Assembly: GCF_024345975.1 (NCBI RefSeq)
Contig: NZ_JAGQCD010000017.1
Location: 1-64,000 of the forward strand
Direction of reading: 5' to 3'
Source: Cyanobium sp. Cruz-8D1
GTDB taxonomy: Bacteria; Cyanobacteriota; Cyanobacteriia; PCC-6307; Cyanobiaceae
Length of the DNA stretch: 64,000 bases
Part shown: one piece after another, positions 41,773 through 49,784 of the stretch
Layout: each line of letters starts with the position of its first letter
How positions within the stretch are numbered: position 1 is the first letter of the stretch
The notes under the pieces: model-generated
Database searches by the model: none
What the model was told of the DNA's origin: nothing
What the model saw: only the letters and a program-made list of their open reading frames with translations
Made by a program: the position numbers and the translations under genes

Positions 41773-42302
41773 GCCCGTGGCTCCGGCGGCTTGATCGGTG
41801 CCCGCAGCAGACCGCCGATCTCGGCGATCACCCGGAAGGCGCCCACCGCCGCGTTGAACTGCTCGGCGTCCATCGCCCGCCTGGCGCAGTCATTGAGGGC
41901 AAAGATCTGCTCAGCCTGGTGGCGGCGCCGGTCAGAGATCAGCTCCTCCACCATCCGCTGCCGAGCCAGCGCCAGATAACGGCTCACCGTTTTGATGTTG
42001 GTGATTCCCCAGTTATGGGCTGCTTTTTCCCTGATCTGTGCCAGTGGCAGACGCTGGGCGATCCACAGCTGCGCTTCGGCGATTCGGGTCTCCACCTCCA
42101 TATGGGTGGCGCGGGGTTTGTGGCTCTGGCTGCGGCGCCCCCGCGGCGGGTTGCCCTTGCCCACCGGCCGGCTGGGATCCGCCGCCGGCCAGATCGGGTT
42201 GCCGTCGTCGTCCTGCTGGGTCGGGGCAGCAAGCAGCTCCTCCAGCGACTCAGTGCCCGCCTCTGAGCAAGCGCCCGCTGTCGGTGGCTGCTCGGGGCTC
42301 AT
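41769..42302 (-). CDS. terS: probable terminase small subunit
   Basis: 177 residues from ATG 42302. Pro/Ser-rich, disordered first 70 residues, then helical DNA-binding sequence (HMEVETRIAEAQLWIAQRLP, LAQIREKAAHNWGITNIKTV with a helix-turn-helix look) and an oligomerisation-type helix region (AEQFNAAVGAFRVIAEIGGL). Start and stop overlap both neighbours by four bases, which fits a small subunit placed just before the large one. No direct family match is claimed. Confidence 0.75.
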   Translation of the reverse strand: MSPEQPPTAGACSEAGTESLEELLAAPTQQDDDGNPIWPAADPSRPVGKGNPPRGRRSQSHKPRATHMEVETRIAEAQLWIAQRLPLAQIREKAAHNWGITNIKTVSRYLALARQRMVEELISDRRRHQAEQIFALNDCARRAMDAEQFNAAVGAFRVIAEIGGLLRAPIKPPEPRA

Positions 42303-42703
42303 GCTCCACCTCCACTACTGGGCGGCAGATCAGGGAGCGCCGTCCCCTGGGGGGACTGCCTCAGGATCAGCCGCACGTAGGCGGCCCACTGCTCGGGGGT
42401 GAGCACCACCCGCCAGGTGCCGCCGCGGAAGCGCACCAAGGTCGCCGCGAATCCCGCAGCGGCGTGCTCGGCCTGCAGGGCGGCCTCGTCTGGCTTGAGG
42501 CGGGCCGCGGCGGCGGTGTTGGCCCAGCTGGCCACCTGAATCACATGGGCCGGTACGCCATCGAGGTCGCCGGTGTCACCGCCGGCCGTGGTGGTGCGGC
42601 CGGCGCCGAGCTTGCGGCGCACCACCAGGCCCAGCAGATCGCTCAGCAGCTGGGCCGCTTCCCGCTCGGCCGCATCCCCCTTGCGCTTCTGGGGATTGGC
42701 CAT
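42299..42703 (-). CDS. Holliday-junction-resolvase-like nuclease
   Basis: 134 residues from ATG 42703. The N-terminal KRKGDAAEREAAQLLSDLLG and RRKLGAGRTTTAGGDTGDLD with VPAHVIQVASW match the archaeal-Hjc/restriction-like fold (E, then G-D-x-D, then V-(E/Q)-V-K/x). The usual catalytic Lys after the QV strand is replaced by Ala/Ser (QVASW), so activity is uncertain. Phages use such proteins for trimming or resolving branched DNA before packaging. It lies four bases downstream of the next gene in the operon. Confidence 0.65.
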   Translation of the reverse strand: MANPQKRKGDAAEREAAQLLSDLLGLVVRRKLGAGRTTTAGGDTGDLDGVPAHVIQVASWANTAAAARLKPDEAALQAEHAAAGFAATLVRFRGGTWRVVLTPEQWAAYVRLILRQSPQGTALPDLPPSSGGGA

Positions 42704-42706
42704 CGT

Positions 42707-43054
42707 TCAGCTCCGGCCCGGCTTGATCGTCCAGAACGCCTTGCCGTGCTTCTCCATGGCGGCACCGGTGGCGACCGCCAGCCGCTGGGCCTCCTTGAGG
42801 GCCTGCTCCTGTTGTTGCAGTGGCTCGGGGTAGGCGTAGCTGGTGCGCCCGGCCGACCAGCAAAAGCTGCAGCCGTTGTGGGAGAAGGAGGCATCCAGCT
42901 CGCCGGCCTCCAGGGCCCCGCTGAGCTGCTCCAGCAGCGGGGAGAGCTCGGCCTCGATCGCCTTCAGCTGCAGTTTGAGGACCGTGATGCGATCGAGCAG
43001 TGCGTCGAGGGCGGCGCCAGCCATTGGGGAAGAGCTGGCGGTGGTGGCAGCCAT
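42707..43054 (-). CDS. hypothetical coiled-coil protein
   Basis: 115 residues from ATG 43054 (GTG/ATG at 43111 is less likely). A helix-rich start with heptads (ALLDRITVLKLQLKAIEAEL, LLEQLSGALEAGELDA), then a segment with FSHNGCSFCWSAGRTSYAYP and a basic end. No family recognised. It lies between the PD-(D/E)XK nuclease and the resolvase-like gene in a replication/packaging operon, with a few bases to its neighbour downstream. Confidence 0.6.
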   Translation of the reverse strand: MAATTASSSPMAGAALDALLDRITVLKLQLKAIEAELSPLLEQLSGALEAGELDASFSHNGCSFCWSAGRTSYAYPEPLQQQEQALKEAQRLAVATGAAMEKHGKAFWTIKPGRS

Positions 43055-43151
43055 CAGCAGAGCCAGCAAGGAGCGAAGAGGCGCAGGCAAGAAGCCCCCG
43101 CAACAAACCATAGCGGCTCGATAGTCCGAATAGATGAGTTCGGACAGTGCA

Positions 43152-43865
43152 TCACCACGGCCGGAACCTGCTCACGTAGCCCGCCCAGGCCGCTGCCCAG
43201 GCCGCCAGGCATTCCTCGCGTGAATAGAGCGGCGAGAAGCGGGTCTCCCCCGGCCGGGCCCAGATCGTCTGGCCGGCGTCGTACTCCACGCCCCAGGTGG
43301 CTTCCAGGGCCATGTAGCCGCCCAGTTGGGCGCGGGTGCAGTAGCTGCCCGAGCCGGGCCTGGAGAGGGTCTTGAGATCAGCCAGCACCCGCAGGCCGCC
43401 GGCGTGCTGGATGTAGCCGGTGTCGTAGGTGCCGGCCAGGTTGCGGACCAGGCAGCAGGTAGGGCGCTCGGAGGCGATCACCGTCACCTGCTGCCAGTGG
43501 GGGTGGGCCAGCAGCGGCTCGATCCAGTCCCGGTAGTCACCCGAGCGCAGGTTCTCCAACTGCCGGCTTGCCTGGTGGCGGACCTCCAGCAGGGGAAGGA
43601 AGCGCGCCTTGAGCAGGGCCTCCAGCGCCAGGTGCACGGTGTGGCCCCTCGGCTCCCAGACGTGGCGGGTGGCCTCGATGCGGGCCATCGCCCAGTCACT
43701 CTTGGTTGAGCCGACCACGCCGGTGACGGACACGGCGAACAGGTGGTCCCCCAGCCAGTAGCGGTGCTCCGGGTCGGTGCGCCGCAGACCTGGGATCGAT
43801 GGCAGCCAGCCGCTGGGGAGAACGACAGCAGCGCAGCTGGTTGGGGTGGAAGAACGCCTGATCAC
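43152..43865 (-). CDS. PD-(D/E)XK-type phage exonuclease-like protein
   Basis: About 237 residues from a GTG at 43865; the open frame continues into the repeat-rich intergenic part, which is not coding. RWLGD-type start, then ARIEATRHVWEPRGHTVHLA (a G-x-x-x-H element), and the core GGLRVLADLKTLSRPGSGSY with Asp and Lys of the D-x(n)-(D/E)-x-K motif, ending YMALEATWGVEYDAGQTIWA. This is the form of Cas4/lambda-exonuclease-like phage enzymes that process DNA ends for recombination. Next to the primase-helicase, a recombination or replication role is likely. Confidence 0.72.
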   Translation of the reverse strand: MIRRSSTPTSCAAVVLPSGWLPSIPGLRRTDPEHRYWLGDHLFAVSVTGVVGSTKSDWAMARIEATRHVWEPRGHTVHLALEALLKARFLPLLEVRHQASRQLENLRSGDYRDWIEPLLAHPHWQQVTVIASERPTCCLVRNLAGTYDTGYIQHAGGLRVLADLKTLSRPGSGSYCTRAQLGGYMALEATWGVEYDAGQTIWARPGETRFSPLYSREECLAAWAAAWAGYVSRFRPW

Positions 43866-44256
43866 TAGAACCTCACGTGATACACCAAAATCGTTCAATT
43901 CTTTGCAATCCCTTCTGGCGCAGTGGATCTGGGGCGATCTGGGCCCAGCGCAATCTTTGAAATCTTTGACGATCTTTGCCCCCCCGAAGCCAGGGACGAC
44001 ACCCATGAAAGATTCGAAAGATCGTCAAAGAAAACACGCCCGCGAAATCGCTGAGAGCGACTGCGGCACAGTCGATGGGAAAGAAAGCAAAGATTCCAGC
44101 CCCTGTACGACGAGCGTTCACGCCAGCGGCGTCGCGTTGCTCATGCCCTGTGGTGGCAGCAAAGATTCGAGAGTTTGACAAAAAAAACGCACCCACAAAT
44201 TCGCTGAAAATGCCTGCGGCGCAGTCGATGGGAAAGAAAACAAGGATTTCAGCCCC
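43866..44256. repeat. repeat-rich intergenic region, candidate replication origin or control RNA
   Basis: A+T-richer than its neighbours. ATCTTTG occurs three times within 43952-43978. TCTTTGACGATCTTT (43963-43977) is inverted as AAAGATCGTCAAAGA (44017-44031), a perfect 15-base stem with a loop of 39 bases. A unit of about 100 bases (44008-44108) repeats at 44161-44262, sharing CAGTCGATGGGAAAGAAA and running into the last codons of the primase gene. Nothing in the region codes for protein convincingly. Confidence 0.65.
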
Positions 44257-46773
44257 CTACAGGTCGAACTCACGCGCCAACCACTCCGCGCCGGCGTCAC
44301 TGAGCCCGTAGCGCAGGTAGTAGCTCTGGCCGCTGGTGCCCACCCTGGTTGTCGTCACCAGGCCGTCGAGCTTGCTGAGGAAACGGCCGAGGGTCGTGTA
44401 AATGCTCAGCGCCTCTCCCTCCAGATCTCGTCTCAGTCGCGCCTCCGGCGGCGCCGCGTTGATCGATTGCAGCAGCTCCAGCAGGCCCACCCCGGCCAGG
44501 CCGTTGGTGTGCAGCGCCTGGAGATACCGCAGAGCCTCCTTCTGCTTCTCGCTGGCCTTGCGCACCCGCTGAGCGGCGCGATCGAGATCGCTCTCCTGCT
44601 CCTGCTGCTCCTGCAGGTCGTCGTAGGTGCCCAGCCGGGCAAAGGCGCCGCTGCTGCCATCGATCGCCACCACCAGATCGGCGGGTGGGCCGGAGCGGGC
44701 TTCGCGCACCAGGCGGCGCTGCGGTGAATCCTTGATCAGCCGATTGCCCTTGGCCAGGTAGTGCAGGGTCAAGATCGTGTTGGCCGCCCCAGCAATGGCG
44801 TTGTGGCCCGAGAGGGCCTCGGTGCCGGTGGTGTCGTTGGCCTTGTTGCAGTGGTGGATCAGCAGCAACGTGCCGCCGGCATCGGTGATCTGGTGCTTGA
44901 GGTCGTAGATCAGCGACCCCATCTCCGGGTCGTTCTCCCCAAAGCAGCAGCTGCGGGTGATCGAGCGCAATGAATCGAGGATCACCACCGCTCCGGGGTG
45001 CTCGGCCAGGCAGGCCAGCAGGGCATCGAGGTTGGCCTCCGTGGCGCGGAAGCGGCGTGACCAGAGCAGCAACGGGTGATCCCAGATCCCCAGCTGCTGG
45101 AGCATCTGGGCGGTGTCGCCATCGCCCTGGTCGTCGGTCACCAGGATCACCGGCCGCGGTTCCTCTGGCGCCCCGAAGCCCAGGAAGTCCTCGGCGCAGA
45201 GCAGGCAGCGGGCGAGGGCATGCACCAGCCGCGTCTTGCCAACCTTGGCGCGGCCGCCCACGATCGAGAGGTCGCGGCGCGGGATGCAGCCCGGGATTTC
45301 CCACTGCACCGCCGGTGGGGGCATCGCAGCCCGTTCGTCTTCCGTGAGGGCGTGGAAGCGGTTGCCGTTGCGCAGGTCGAGAGCCTCGAGGGTGAGCTGG
45401 CCGATCTCCTGCAGCCGCAGGGCGGTCTTGAGTTGCAGGGCGGCATGGGCCTCGCGCACGCGGGCGTAACGCCAGAGGCTGTTGCGCTCCCGGACCGCCA
45501 GCGAGCGGATGCAGTGCTCAAGCGCCTGTAGCCGCTTTGGAATCGGCAGATGCACCTTCCCCCAGCGCACCCGGGTGTCGGGTCTGGGGGAAAAGCGCTG
45601 CGGGCCTGCACCAGGCCCAGCTCTCTTGGTGCCCCTGGCATTGCTGCTGCTTGTGCGGTCGGCGCTCTTGCCGCCGGGATGGCGCCCGCCGGTGTCGCCC
45701 TGGTTTCGGCGGCTGCCTGTTGCTTGCGCCCCGGGAGGCCTGGGGGTGTGAGCCGGCTCCGGCGGCAGCCAGCCGTGCTGACGAGCGTGGAACCAGAACG
45801 TGGCGGCGCTGATCTGCTCGCCGCCGGAGCTGGCCACCTGGCGGATGTCCCAGCCGCAGCTGACCGAGGGGCTGTGGGCCTCCATCAAGGCGATCGCCAG
45901 CTCCCGGTCGTGGCCGGCCTGCTCGCAGGCCTGAATCAACCCCCAGAGGAGGTTGCGGTAGTCGGCGTAGGTGTTGCTGCCGGCCACACGGCGGGGGATG
46001 GCGGCCAGAGCGCTGCGGATCTGCTCCAGCGGCCGCGGCGGCCCAAAGTCCTCGTCGTCGAGGTTTGGCAGAGGGATCCCAGTCCCTGGCCGCTCGCTGG
46101 GCTCATCCAAGGGGATGGCGTGCCGCGGCGCCGGGCCTGCAGCGGGTTCGGCGAACTCATCGGGCAGCAGCGCCAGGGCGATGTCCTCAGGCGCGTAGCG
46201 CTGGCCGCTCACGTGCACCAGCTCCACCAGGGCGGTGGGCTCGCCGGCCGCATCCACATACCAGCAGCCGGGCAGCCGCATCACCCGCGATGCGTCCTTG
46301 CAGTGGGGGTCACCGCCGGCGTAGGCGATCAGCTCCGCCTGCAGCGGCGCCCACTCCTGCGGCGGGATGGGCTGCTCCAGCAGCCAGTAGCAGTGGGCCG
46401 ACTTGCCGCCGCTGAGCACGATCAGCGAGGGCTCCGGCAGCCCCAGCTCGCGCCAGGCGTTCAGTTGCCAGGCGATCGGCCGGTCGTCCCACTCCACAAA
46501 GAACGCCCGGCAGGCCGTGATCTCGCTCTTGCGGTCGCCGCCGTCGTTGATCACCAGGTAGATGCCCCGGCCTTCCCGCTGCCACTGCTCCGCCACTGCC
46601 AGCTCGAAAGGACCCTTGCGGGCGCCGATTGCTCCCTTGGCGGGGTTGGCGCGGTGGGGGAAGGCACGCAGCCGGGCGCTGGCTGGGTCCTTGCCCAGCA
46701 GGGAGAGGAACTGCTCGGCTGCGCCGTGGTCGATGCAGGCCTGGGCGGGGGCGGCTGGTTCAGCGCTGGCCAT
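44257..46773 (-). CDS. phage/plasmid-type primase-helicase
   Basis: 838 residues from ATG 46773. The N-terminus is a RepB-like or archaeo-eukaryotic-type primase (FFVEWDDRP acidic motif, LIVLSGGKSAHCYWLLE, then KDASRVMRLPGCWYVD). A PriCT-like helical linker follows (YRNLLWGLIQACEQAGHDRE). Residues about 500-720 are a RecA/RepA-type helicase (Walker A SIVGGRAKVGKTRLVHAL, Walker B AVVILDSLRSITR, then GGTLLLIHHCNKAN). The C-terminus is winged-helix-like. It would both prime and unwind the element's own DNA. Its 3' end carries one copy of the downstream repeat. Confidence 0.88.
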   Translation of the reverse strand: MASAEPAAPAQACIDHGAAEQFLSLLGKDPASARLRAFPHRANPAKGAIGARKGPFELAVAEQWQREGRGIYLVINDGGDRKSEITACRAFFVEWDDRPIAWQLNAWRELGLPEPSLIVLSGGKSAHCYWLLEQPIPPQEWAPLQAELIAYAGGDPHCKDASRVMRLPGCWYVDAAGEPTALVELVHVSGQRYAPEDIALALLPDEFAEPAAGPAPRHAIPLDEPSERPGTGIPLPNLDDEDFGPPRPLEQIRSALAAIPRRVAGSNTYADYRNLLWGLIQACEQAGHDRELAIALMEAHSPSVSCGWDIRQVASSGGEQISAATFWFHARQHGWLPPEPAHTPRPPGAQATGSRRNQGDTGGRHPGGKSADRTSSSNARGTKRAGPGAGPQRFSPRPDTRVRWGKVHLPIPKRLQALEHCIRSLAVRERNSLWRYARVREAHAALQLKTALRLQEIGQLTLEALDLRNGNRFHALTEDERAAMPPPAVQWEIPGCIPRRDLSIVGGRAKVGKTRLVHALARCLLCAEDFLGFGAPEEPRPVILVTDDQGDGDTAQMLQQLGIWDHPLLLWSRRFRATEANLDALLACLAEHPGAVVILDSLRSITRSCCFGENDPEMGSLIYDLKHQITDAGGTLLLIHHCNKANDTTGTEALSGHNAIAGAANTILTLHYLAKGNRLIKDSPQRRLVREARSGPPADLVVAIDGSSGAFARLGTYDDLQEQQEQESDLDRAAQRVRKASEKQKEALRYLQALHTNGLAGVGLLELLQSINAAPPEARLRRDLEGEALSIYTTLGRFLSKLDGLVTTTRVGTSGQSYYLRYGLSDAGAEWLAREFDL

Positions 46774-46948
46774 CGAGCCCCTGGCGCTTACGGGGCTTGC
46801 TGGCGAGCTGGTCGCGTTCCATCGCCTCGGCCACGATCAGCCGGATCACTGAGGATCGCGAGAGCGCACCGCCGTGGGTGCGCGCATCCAGCCAGTCCCG
46901 CTGCTCAAGCGTGAACTGCACGGAGAGCGGGGTCATCATCGAGGGCAT
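46760..46948 (-). CDS. small ribbon-helix-helix protein
   Basis: 62 residues from ATG 46948, chosen because GAGG lies six bases upstream; an ATG at 46981 is possible. The sequence LSVQFTLEQRDWLDARTHGG with LSRSSVIRLIVAEAMERD is a CopG-type ribbon-helix-helix. It overlaps the primase start by 14 bases. Likely a copy-control or operon repressor; such small repressors commonly precede replication genes in phages and plasmids. Confidence 0.75.
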   Translation of the reverse strand: MPSMMTPLSVQFTLEQRDWLDARTHGGALSRSSVIRLIVAEAMERDQLASKPRKRQGLDGQR

Positions 46949-47024
46949 GGGAACCTCGGCATGTCGAATCAGCTTATTCATGCTGGCACAGGCTCGCTAA
47001 GCTGATCCGATTGGCGAACAGGGC

Positions 47025-47324
47025 ATGGTCGACAGCGCAGCGGCGGATCGGGCAGCGGAGAAGGTCCGCAAGCTGGTGGCGATGAGCGCCTCACCCCATC
47101 TGGAGGAGGCTCGCACCAGCGCCTATCTGGCCTGCCGGCTGATCCGTGAGCACGGCCTGCAGGTCAGCGGGCAACCTCCCTCTGCAGCGTCCGCGCCAGG
47201 AGTGCCGACGGCAGGGGTGCCCCACAGGCAGCCCACAGCCGACTCCCATGGCTTTTGCCGCATCCGCGTCCGCCATCCCGGCCATTGCCGCTGTTGCGGC
47301 AAACCGATCGCCCCAGGGGAGTAG
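47025..47324 (+). CDS. DUF2786-like small protein
   Basis: 99 residues from ATG 47025. The N-terminal 45 residues (AEKVRKLVAMSASPHLEEAR, TSAYLACRLIREHGLQ) match the DUF2786 helical motif common in phage and plasmid early genes. The C-terminus has HCRCCGKPIAPGE, a zinc-ribbon-like CxxC. It opens the plus-strand early operon, divergent from the ribbon-helix-helix/primase operon, with a 76-base gap that should contain both promoters. Confidence 0.7.
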   Translation: MVDSAAADRAAEKVRKLVAMSASPHLEEARTSAYLACRLIREHGLQVSGQPPSAASAPGVPTAGVPHRQPTADSHGFCRIRVRHPGHCRCCGKPIAPGE

Positions 47325-47329
47325 GCGTT

Positions 47330-47875
47330 GTGGTGCCGTGGCAATGGCTTGCGTCACCCGCTCTGCACCCCCTGAGCCGCTGCTGCGCCGCCGAGATCCA
47401 GCAGGCCTTGCGGGCGCTGCTGGCGGGAGAGGCCTTCCTGGCAGACAGGCCCTGGAGTGAGATCTGGTGGGGGCGGATGCGGCTCGATCTGGCCAGCGGC
47501 TGGCAGCTGGAGATCGCGATCGAGCGTGACCAGCTCGGCGCCCTGCATTGGGCGCAGGCGCCCGACGGCCGTGATTGGGTCTACGGCTGCCAACGCGACG
47601 ACTGGACCCTGGGACCCGACAGCCGCATCGTCGAGCCCGTGGCGTTGCTGGAGCCGGAGCAGCGCCAGCAGCTGGAGCGCCTGCTGCGCGAGACCATCTG
47701 CTGGCCTGCGCCGCTTGTTACCGGCGGTTGGGTGGTGCCGATGGGCAATGTGAAACCGTCGCGATACGCCCGGCGGAGAGGGCGGCGCCCCGTCCACCAC
47801 CCCGTCACCAGGGCTGGTCGGGGCAGGCCAAAGCGAGCGTCCAAGACATGGTCGCCAGCGCCCACACCGCTCTGA
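47330..47875 (+). CDS. hypothetical early protein
   Basis: About 181 residues from GTG 47330 (or 47333). Strand-rich and Trp-rich (WSEIWWGRMRLDLASGWQLE, IAIERDQLGALHWAQAPDGR, DWVYGCQRDDWTLGPDSR), ending in a basic tail. No family recognised. It begins five bases after the DUF2786-like gene and probably shares its transcript. The last 35 residues are low-complexity and the true stop is accepted only because the frame is continuous. Confidence 0.6.
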   Translation: MVPWQWLASPALHPLSRCCAAEIQQALRALLAGEAFLADRPWSEIWWGRMRLDLASGWQLEIAIERDQLGALHWAQAPDGRDWVYGCQRDDWTLGPDSRIVEPVALLEPEQRQQLERLLRETICWPAPLVTGGWVVPMGNVKPSRYARRRGRRPVHHPVTRAGRGRPKRASKTWSPAPTPL

Positions 47876-47949
47876 AACAGGCACGTCACCGGTTCATGGT
47901 CATGATTGGGATGCCTTAGCCTTTCGCTAATGGCCAGATCCCAGTTCGC

Positions 47950-48633
47950 ATGAGCTCTGAGTACCGGTACATCGAGGCCAAGCAGCTCGAAGCCGGTCAG
48001 GAGTTCGGGCGCATGCTCAGGCGCTGGCGGGAGCTCAACAACTGGACCCAGTACACCGCCTACAAGTGGGCCAAGGAGGCCGGCTTTGAGGTGATGGCGC
48101 CCAGCACCTTGAGCGTGTTCGAAAACGGCAAGGCGCCCAAGCCGCGGCCGGAGAGCTTCTTTGCCCTCGCCGAGGTCAACCGCCGGCTGGCCGCCAGAGA
48201 CTTCAGCGGCGTGCGCACCCGCGCCCTCAAAGATCTGATCAGCCAGGCCAAGCCCCTGGTGGATGACGAGGAGCGGGTGTGGGGGCCAGCGGAGTTCTGG
48301 AGCTGCCACCTGGGGCTGTTGCCGGTGCCGAGCGCCTACCAGGCGCCTGCCGTGCCGGCCCAGCCCGAGGTCGATGCCGCAGAAGCGGCAAAGCTGAGCG
48401 AGCAGTGGCGCGGCCAGCTAGCGCAGACCGCCAAGCAGCACGGCATCGGCGTGATGGAGGCCCTGAGTTCCGCCTCCAAGGCAGCGCCAGTCAAGCAGCG
48501 GCAGGCTTTTCAGGCGATGCTGGCCGGCTTTGAGCCGTACTCCGCCGAGCAACTGCAGGGCATGTGGGACGGAGAGGCGTGGCTGCCGCAGCGCTGGCTG
48601 GAGGAATGGTCCACCAAGTCGGGCGCCAGCTGA
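47950..48633 (+). CDS. XRE-type helix-turn-helix regulator
   Basis: 227 residues from ATG 47950. Residues about 15-70 form an XRE/Cro-like helix-turn-helix (FGRMLRRWRELNNWTQYTAY followed by STLSVFENGKAPKPRPESFF). The rest is helical and of unknown type. In this place, between the divergent early promoters and the integrase, it is the best candidate for the element's repressor or immunity regulator. There is no visible protease-type (LexA/cI) switch domain. Confidence 0.75.
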   Translation: MSSEYRYIEAKQLEAGQEFGRMLRRWRELNNWTQYTAYKWAKEAGFEVMAPSTLSVFENGKAPKPRPESFFALAEVNRRLAARDFSGVRTRALKDLISQAKPLVDDEERVWGPAEFWSCHLGLLPVPSAYQAPAVPAQPEVDAAEAAKLSEQWRGQLAQTAKQHGIGVMEALSSASKAAPVKQRQAFQAMLAGFEPYSAEQLQGMWDGEAWLPQRWLEEWSTKSGAS

Positions 48634-48759
48634 GGCAGGCACGAACACCTCCCGGGCAGGTTCGGAGTACGCCATGTCATGCGTTGCACAGGATACAGAT
48701 TCGGATTAGCGAGCCGCTAATATCTTGGGCAAGCGGGCGCCGGTCCCGCAGTGCCTTCG

Positions 48760-49548
48760 ATGACCACCACCCCTTGCGGGCGGATGGAGCCGACGCCAGG
48801 TCCCACCGCCGTCTTTGATCTCAACCAGGCCCTGTTGCAGAGCCGCGAGCAGGCCCGCGCCCAGTGGGCCGAGGGCCTGGCCCAGTTCCAGTCCCAGATG
48901 GCCGCCATCGCCGACACCTCAATGCAGGAGGTTGTTCAGGCGGCGGCGCCGGCCTTTGCCCTGGGCTTCTCGTTCAGCGCCCAGAAGCTGATCAACGAGG
49001 AGCATGAGGTGCTGCGGGTAACCCTGCGGCACCGCGGCGGCGCCGAGGAGTTCAGCGAGGCCCAGGCGCCCCAGGAGGGCAGTGCGGCCTGGCATGCGCT
49101 CACCGCCTCCCTGCTGGCGGGCCTGCTGGGCATTCCTGTGGGCAACTCTCCTCTGACTATCGAGCCGGATCAGGTGCGACCGCAGCCACGGCCGTCGCAG
49201 CCAGGTGCCCCGGGCGCGAGCGCTTCAAGCGTCGGCACTGCAGCCGCCGCCCCCGCCCACGCTTCTGACGACCCTGAGGCCGCAGACGACGAGTGGGACA
49301 CCGGCGTTCCAGATGGGCCCGAAGCAGGCGACTCCGGCCTGGAGCCCTTGTCGGACGAGGAGATCGCCACCCTGCACAAGTTCCTCGGGGCGATGCATCA
49401 GGAGGCGCGCAAGCGCTTCACGATCGAGTTCCGCCACCACTTCCAGGTGCCCCGGGAGGTGCGGACGATCAAGGACCGCATCACCCAGCGACGCCACAAG
49501 GACTTCATCGACGTGTTCGAGCGCGAGCTGGCGGGAGGAACGCCATGA
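48760..49548 (+). CDS. hypothetical early protein, possible recombination factor
   Basis: About 262 residues from ATG 48760 (GTG 48751 adds three). Helical N-terminus (DLNQALLQSREQARAQWAEG), a hydrophobic middle (VVQAAAPAFALGFSFSAQKL), a disordered Ala/Asp/Pro linker and a basic C-terminus (EARKRFTIEFRHHFQVPREV). No family recognised. The stop overlaps the next ATG by four bases. Co-transcription with an SSB-like gene suggests a DNA-metabolism role. Confidence 0.6.
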   Translation: MTTTPCGRMEPTPGPTAVFDLNQALLQSREQARAQWAEGLAQFQSQMAAIADTSMQEVVQAAAPAFALGFSFSAQKLINEEHEVLRVTLRHRGGAEEFSEAQAPQEGSAAWHALTASLLAGLLGIPVGNSPLTIEPDQVRPQPRPSQPGAPGASASSVGTAAAAPAHASDDPEAADDEWDTGVPDGPEAGDSGLEPLSDEEIATLHKFLGAMHQEARKRFTIEFRHHFQVPREVRTIKDRITQRRHKDFIDVFERELAGGTP

Positions 49549-49784
49549 GCGTCTGCCATCGCGCCTACGCCAGGCCCCAGCCGCGGTCGCAGCACGGCCG
49601 TCACTACCTGTGCGTCTGCGTGCACAGCGATGTCTACCGGCAGGTGAAGCAGCTGTCGGCCGAGCACCAGCTGAGTCTCTCGGGCGCCGCCCATCACCTG
49701 TTGCGGCTGGGTGCCGGCCTGGAGCCCCTGCTTCCCCTGACCTCTTTCTCTTCCACCCTGAACAGCAAGTCCCATGGCGATTGA
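49545..49784 (+). CDS. small protein with ribbon-helix-helix-like core
   Basis: 79 residues from ATG 49545, coupled to the previous gene by a four-base overlap and overlapping the next gene by 11 bases. After a basic start (ARPQPRSQHGRHYLCVCVHS) the part DVYRQVKQLSAEHQLSLSGA with AHHLLRLGAGLE resembles a ribbon-helix-helix. Probably a small DNA-binding accessory protein of the early operon. Confidence 0.6.
   Translation: MSVCHRAYARPQPRSQHGRHYLCVCVHSDVYRQVKQLSAEHQLSLSGAAHHLLRLGAGLEPLLPLTSFSSTLNSKSHGD

Noticed and set aside
43866-44262. Repeats near the primase as a CRISPR array
   Set aside because: Only two long imperfect repeats, no regular 25-37 base repeat-spacer pattern and no cas genes in the window.
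45550-46914. 454-codon plus-strand open frame
   Set aside because: Antisense to the primase-helicase; no recognisable domain.
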